64,000 bases of DNA from Cristatella mucedo (lineage: Eukaryota; Bryozoa; Phylactolaemata; Cristatellidae): the NCBI GenBank assembly GCA_009760855.2, contig WPIO01000026.1, positions 2,245,501-2,309,500 on the forward strand, written 5' to 3'. A program made the position numbers and the translations under genes. Positions 59,217 to 64,000 of the stretch are shown here, one piece after another (position 1 is the stretch's first letter; each line of letters begins with the position of its first letter). Under the pieces are notes generated by a model. That model searched no databases. It saw nothing but the letters and a program-made list of their open reading frames with translations, and was not told where the DNA came from.

Positions 59217-59537
59217 ATGGCACGTTGGCACGAAGATCGCACGCTGGCACGATGGCAGGCTTGTGGCAGCCGTCGGAGCTTCGCATGCGGTCCAAGAGCA
59301 GCTCTCTTCCTCGACGTTATGGCAACCATTCATGGGGTGCCCCTGCCTATCGATCCAGAGAAGCTCACGAGCACTACGAGCAATAGCTACGGCTGGCAGC
59401 TCGGCACTCGAACCTTCAGAGTGCCAACTTGGAGGCGATCGATATCCTCGTTTGGCTTTGGAATACTACGGATGGATGACGCGAGCGACATATTTTCCAG
59501 GGGCAGCCATGGATGGACTCCTGCCTGCACTGATTAG
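59217..59537 (+). CDS. unassigned open frame
   Basis: A 106-codon frame starting ATGGCACGTTGGCACG and ending with TAG. It contains ALFLDVMATIHGVPLP and WQLGTRTFRVPTWRRS. A second frame overlapping it (59194-59577, 127 codons) is also open, so at most one can be real. No motif, splice site pair or copy elsewhere in the window supports either. Confidence 0.2.
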   Translation: MARWHEDRTLARWQACGSRRSFACGPRAALFLDVMATIHGVPLPIDPEKLTSTTSNSYGWQLGTRTFRVPTWRRSISSFGFGILRMDDASDIFSRGSHGWTPACTD

Positions 59538-60126
59538 CCCTGATAAGGGAAGTTTACGAGAGTTCGCACCAAGTTAGACACTCAGATCATTACAGTTGCG
59601 GCTGCTGGGTCATTAATCAAAACACTTGTGTCATCAAGTCTTGCCCAAGTGAAAAATCTGGCAATGCGAAGTGCAACGAGTCTCGTGATAAATGGTAACT
59701 CAGCTCTGGTCTCCCAGTTTATTATTGTTATTTAACTGTGACTGCCAGCGTGCGGGTCGTGCAGCAGGGCATTAGACATTGTCAAGTTCGATCTGCTCCA
59801 TTGATATGACCATGGCGTCATGTAGGAAAATCATTGGAAGAAGGCACGAGTCAGTTAGGCCATGCGAATATAATTTTTAGTATCATCCGGTTCGACGGCG
59901 AGGCGCGTCCATGTTATGCTAAGGCATCTACAGTTGTAACCGTGCAGATAAACTCGTCCCCCTGTTCTCTACTGGTGGACGAGTGGACGACTCTAGATGG
60001 ACGACTCTGCTTGATGTAGTGCTGCAGTTCGGTTAAAACACAAGTGGCTACAACTGGGCACCGAAAGCGACAGTATATTGTGGACCTGTTAGTATTGGTT
60101 ATGCGCCGGCGAAAGCGCTTTAGGCT

Positions 60127-60285
60127 GTGCGTACCGTACCGACGGCGTTAACTGAGTGAACTCCCTAAGCCAGAGTTCAGCCAACTACCCTATGCGTTTA
60201 CACAGTGCGTACCGCACCGACCGAGTTAACAGCACGAACTCCCGAAGCCAGTGTATGATGAACTATCCTATCCGCGCATCGCTAA
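60127..60285. repeat. tandem duplication, two units of about 78 bases
   Basis: Both units contain 'gtgcgtaccg-accgac', 'gttaac', 'gaactccc-aagccag' and 'aactaccctatgcg' or 'aactatcctatccg'. Confidence 0.75.
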
Positions 60286-60554
60286 CGATGGTCCCAACCC
60301 CGAAGGTGGGCAGCTACAGAAACCCCAGATACGAGCAGCTAACTGAGTAGCCGGCAGAACAGAACTGTGCAGTCCAAGTTACACTTAGCTGTTTGTCGCC
60401 GTAGGCTCGTCTCTCGTGCTCTTGAAGCGTAGTCTCGCCTCGACTACCAAGCTGCAGCCCGAGTTCTGTCAGTCGTCCCATTATACTCTCCCTCTCCCCT
60501 AAACTCCTGACCTCGCGCATAGTTGCTATTTATACTTCAGCACGTTAGTCGGTG

Positions 60555-60790
60555 CACATCGTGTGCACCAGGCTTCATTTTAACTCTAGTAGTTAGACCA
60601 GAAGCCGGGCCTGTACTAGGTGTCCTAGTCGAACCAGCTAAGGCAAGCACATTAGTCGCTCCATCTCCTAACCACATCACCTGCATAAAGCTCCATTCTA
60701 ACTTGAGCTAGGCGGATCAGGAGCTGGGTCTGTACTAGGCGGGCTAGTCGACCCTGATAAGGCAAGGCCATAGTCGACCCCACTAAGGCA
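60555..60790. repeat. tandem duplication, two units of about 125 bases
   Basis: Both units contain 'gcttcattttaactctag' or 'gctccattctaacttgag', 'gggtctgtactaggcg' or 'gggcctgtactaggtg', 'ctagtcga' and 'taaggcaag'. Confidence 0.75.
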
Positions 60791-62484
60791 AGGGCTCCCG
60801 TCGCGGCTAAGCTGAGAGCTGCCCCTGTACACAGTTATCGTAAGGCCATATCTAAACTTTGAATGGTGCTTCTGCACTAGAGTGCTCTACATGACTTCGA
60901 TTCACCTACGTTGAAGCACTCGCAATCTCGATCATCGATGCTATAGTGGGCAGCTCGTCAGTAGGCACTCTATTCCGAGCAAGAGACCTGTGGTTACCTA
61001 AGCAGTCATTCAAAGGCACAGCGACCTCAAATACTCGGCGAGAGCTATGCTTTTCCAAGTCTTCAGACGGTGGATTTGAAAAAAAGTCCAGAGTTGAATT
61101 TTATTTCTAGCTGGCAGACGAAATTTAATTAAAAAAGAACGGAAACAGCACTCCTTGAATAGCAGGCGCCTAGGGGGTGGCTTTACCTCGCTTCTGACAC
61201 TAAAACTTCCAAAGGCGTGCCGAGGAGGTCTGGCATGTCCGCTTTGAGATAAAGTCCCTTAAGTTTTAAAACATGCTTCCAGCAAGAAGAATCTCCCGGC
61301 CGATCAGATATCCATGCGTTAACTAAGATTAAAGCTTTAGATCGTCCTGCAAGCGCAATTCAAAAGATACTTTACGTACCAGAACCATTCTAAAATGGCT
61401 AGCTCAAGCATACGTAGCTAATTTCGTGCAACAGTGCACTTTCTTTACGCACTACCTATGAATTGTCCGTGCTAGTCACAAGATAATGAAGCATGACCGT
61501 GGGAAAGAAAATACAAAATTTCAGCTTGTTCGTTCACTTAATTAGTGACTGACTACCTTGGTTTCTATGCCGAAACTTGAGATCTATTCAAGGAAATTAT
61601 CAGTCTCCACAGACTACAATTTGTGCTAGAGAAAGAGAATTTTTCCTTGAAAACCTGTAAATAGTGTGTACGGAGTCATAAAAAACGTGCAAGACAAAAG
61701 CTCACCAGAAAAAGCGCTCACAGCTAATCTAGCAACCCCAACAAATTCACATGCAACAAAAGCATTCAAAAGCAATTTTGAAGTATTTAATTTAATTGAT
61801 GTTACTGGCTTTTTGTTTTTCAAATAAGTTGCTATTAGACCAAATATAAACAAATACCTCTTGGTTTGACTGCTGTGGAAGTAGCATTAGTACGTCCAGT
61901 GTAGCCTTGCATTCAGCATTCAAATGCTGAATCAAGCAAATGTCATGTCGGATTTTGATAGTGTACTGTCAGAATGCCTGCTTAATTATCTTCTGTGGAG
62001 CTCAGCTAATTGGATGCTTGCTTAATGTCAGACAAAATCTTTTATACAAGGATCGAGATTTCAATCTTGCAACAGCACGCCCAGACACAAAAATCAGTGA
62101 ATGCAACTTAAAAGAATGTTAGCTCTGAGCTTCGTCGCTGTAGCAGGTGTTCCCGTTGTTTTTGATGACGCGCCGCAGACAACGATCGAGGCTACCAGCG
62201 ATCGCGGCAATCGCTGGACTACAGCAGCTGAGCGAGCGAGGCAGCGTTTGTACAGATAGCTTCTACTGAGTTTACTTCTTCTTGACGGGTGACCGAAGTG
62301 ACGTCTAATTGCTATCGATTTTGACGAGGAAACGGCAAGGCGATATGAAGCATTGAGCCGCCCATTCCGCTTCTGTGCATAGTGAGCAGCAGGAGCCGCC
62401 ATTCAGTCGGAATTGTAAGCACCTTCTGCTTCGGAGCGTGCGAGAGCACAGATGGCTCGCTTACTCGAGCCTCCCGCCGTTGGC

Positions 62485-62645
62485 GGGGTGACCTTCGGCA
62501 CCGTTGCTTGTTAGCTGAAGAGTTAAGGTTCTCTCTCTCTCTTCGCGACCAAGGTCGTGTGTTCGTATCCTGCAGTAAGCAATTGCTTATTGCGTTGTGC
62601 AAAATATGGCGACAGCCGTTATGGCTTTTCTGCCACTTTACAAAT
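62485..62645 (+). mobile_element. tRNA-derived SINE, diverged
   Basis: 'gcgaccaaggtcgtgtgttcgtatcctgcagt' matches the B-box region of the other SINEs, followed by 'atggcgacagccgttatgg'. It interrupts the upstream part of gene copy C ('gtgagcagcaggagccgccattcag' at 62380 matches copy B). Confidence 0.55.
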
Positions 62646-62971
62646 GATTCTATTAAATAAGCTAATATTTTATTTATTTACGATCGATGCCGATCGAATT
62701 ACAGAAAGCACAGAGGCGTGCCCACATAGTCAGTCACATATTCGAGTGGACAAGCAAATAAACGGAAGCAAGTCATCCAGAAGAAATCGATCGACGGGTG
62801 CTCTAAATGCCTTAGCCACAAAGAAAGCTCCATGCTGCTAATCTCTCCAAAGAGCAGGAACTTATCAAGGCCGTCAGCTACGCTGCTCGGCTTCAGGCTG
62901 CCAGCACCCGATTCGCTATCGAACAATTGCAGGTCCCAAGCCTTGGTTGATGAATCAGGCATTTCTGGCAG

Positions 62972-64000
62972 CGACTAGCCAACGCTGAAGACGTTGGGAT
63001 GTGGGCAAAGTGCATGGCCGCCGCCGCCGTGGCGTTCTTGAGTGGGAGGCTATCACTGGGCATTGAATTTGAGTTCACGGCAATCGGAGCGTTCAAGGCT
63101 TCGCCCACTGCAGCCTCAGCTTCCGCGGCTGTGAGAGCAGTTAACCTGGTACTCAACCTCGAAACTGCTCGCTTCTAGCTGATCAAAGCTACCACTATTG
63201 CCGTAATTCGAAAGCAGACGACGGTGCACCATTCAAAAAAGACGCTCTATGTGAGCTAGCAGCGGCCATGCTACTATTAGATTTCGCTTGTATTACTTTC
63301 AGGGTCACTGCTGCACCATGTGCACCGCGAGCAGTTTGTGCATTGCCGTCAACTACGTGGCATCGTCGGGTTCTTGTGAGCTGGTTACAGTGGATGGACT
63401 CAAATGGGTTGCCGACGGAAACACGCAGCTACTGCTGAAGGGTAACCGAGACTTTTAGCAGCTGCATTCCTTGCCAACTTCTGTGTTGCCATTAATAGCT
63501 GCATCTCTATGTGAATGATGTGCAAATTGCTGCTAGTTTTACAACGGTTAATTATTAGATACAAACAAAATTGAAGTTGGACTTAATGTTTAGATTTGCA
63601 GATTTTTAGAATATATTGGCATTTGGCTCTAGAACAGGCTGCACTTGACTCTAGCTGTATCGGATTCATGTAACCTACCCTAATTACTGTCTGTAAGTTT
63701 AGAGAAAGTTAAAGATAACTTTCCCAGATACTGTAACGGTTGGGTTAAAACTCAAGCTATATTGATAAGGGCCTACTTGGCGATAATTGCAAAGAGAAAA
63801 TCTGTCCAAGACTTTGCCAACATTTGACAGTGTCGATTGTAGGTTAGGCTCGGCTATTCCACAATTTTTTTTGATAACGATAAGGTGAAGTGCCAAATTT
63901 CTATGCTTGCTAACTTAAGCGTTTATTAAATTCAAATCGCTTGAGTACTATACAGGTTCCAACATCGTGCAGCATTGTAATTCGGTCGCTGCAGCCGCTC
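62972..64000 (+). CDS. gene copy C of the second PAN/Apple-like family, partial (runs off window)
   Basis: Recognised parts are exon 62972-63148 (59 codons, phase 0, donor CTG|GTACTC), a 154-base intron ending TTACTTTCAG, and Cys exon 63303-63441 (donor G|GTAACC). The joined frame is open: first exon with MWAKCMAAAAVAFLSG, IEFEFTAIGAFKAS and AVRAVNL; second with GHCCTMCTASSLCIAVNY, VASSGSCELVTVDG and KWVADGNTQLLLK. Cys spacing C-C-x2-C-x5-C-x10-C with an NY between matches PAN/Apple domains, which mediate extracellular binding in secreted proteins. The first exon's acceptor may be CTGGCAG (chosen, phase 0) or the AG at 62958-62959 (phase 2). Upstream exons are not certain because a SINE interrupts that side; the gene continues beyond 64000. 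This is the best preserved copy. Function is not assigned. Confidence 0.5.
63303..63441 (+). CDS. Cys exon of copy C (PAN/Apple-like)
   Basis: The 139-base exon is identical in length to copies A and B, with consensus-like borders and no stop. It keeps all Cys: HCC, C in TMC, C in SLC, and C in SGSCE. It ends in phase 1, like the unrelated-looking PAN exon at 504-785, which suggests a common exon architecture. Confidence 0.6.
63445..64000. other. intron or 3' region of copy C
   Basis: The first 100 bases match the intron after the Cys exon in copy A ('gtaaccgag' then 'tgccatt' and 'gtgcaaatt'). Bases 63650-63880 match 55480-55740 downstream of copy D ('gatagattcatg-', 'ttgattgtaggt-ggttcggct' types). 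The conserved block may hold another exon but no clear frame is visible. Confidence 0.45.

Larger units (their letters stand above)
59580..62310. other. no recognised gene; two tandem duplications
   Basis: Sequence without long frames. Bases 60127-60285 contain two units of about 78 bases and 60555-60790 two units of about 125 bases (listed separately). An AT-rich part follows from 61060. Confidence 0.4.

Noticed and set aside
59194..59577. 127-codon frame
   Set aside because: Overlaps an equally plausible frame (59217-59537) and lacks any supporting signal; only one was listed, at low confidence.

Overview
The window is animal-type (metazoan) genomic DNA. It is a sparse, intron-containing, transposon-rich stretch with no operons, no ribosome-binding-site-led gene strings and no long intact open reading frames. 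Evidence for a eukaryote includes spliced exons with GT/AG borders, TATA and AATAAA signals, tRNA-derived SINEs, EN/RT LINEs with an (ATT)n tail, long (TC)n, (TA)n and (GACAGA)n microsatellites, and a Mutator-like DNA transposon. An invertebrate is likely from the LINE types and the short introns (about 150-170 bases); the species cannot be named from the sequence alone.

Layout. 0.5-1 kb (minus): an exon of a Cys-rich PAN/Apple-like protein. 2.5-4.7 kb: tandem repeat with a period near 170 bases. 4.9-7 kb: SINE and LINE fragments. 8-10.4 kb (minus): decayed copy A of a second PAN/Apple-like gene. 10.9-14.9 kb: LINEs, one nearly full length. 18.8-25.4 kb: LINE remnants including a long minus-strand LINE split by a 2.1-kb Mutator-like element. 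26.3-28.7 kb: the clearest gene in the window, a two-exon secreted Cys-rich protein with TATA box and poly(A) signal. 31.9-33.3 kb: a LINE nested in another LINE. 34.4-44.3 kb: a second, rearranged copy of the 0.3-10.4 kb block (PAN exon, 170-base repeat, gene copy B) with its own LINE insertions. 44.4-53.9 kb: mostly LINE remnants and microsatellites. 53.9-55.8 kb (plus): decayed gene copy D. 56-58 kb: LINE ends, a large purine minisatellite and another possible PAN-like exon. 58-62.4 kb: little recognised apart from short tandem duplications. 62.3-64 kb (plus): gene copy C, with open exons and consensus-like splice sites, running off the window end.

The unifying theme is a cluster of related Cys-rich PAN/Apple-like genes multiplied by segmental and inverted duplication, then dispersed and broken by retrotransposons. 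Copies B and C keep open reading frames; A, D and the 34.7-kb exon carry disabling changes. All domain assignments were made by eye from Cys spacing and motifs; no database was searched.
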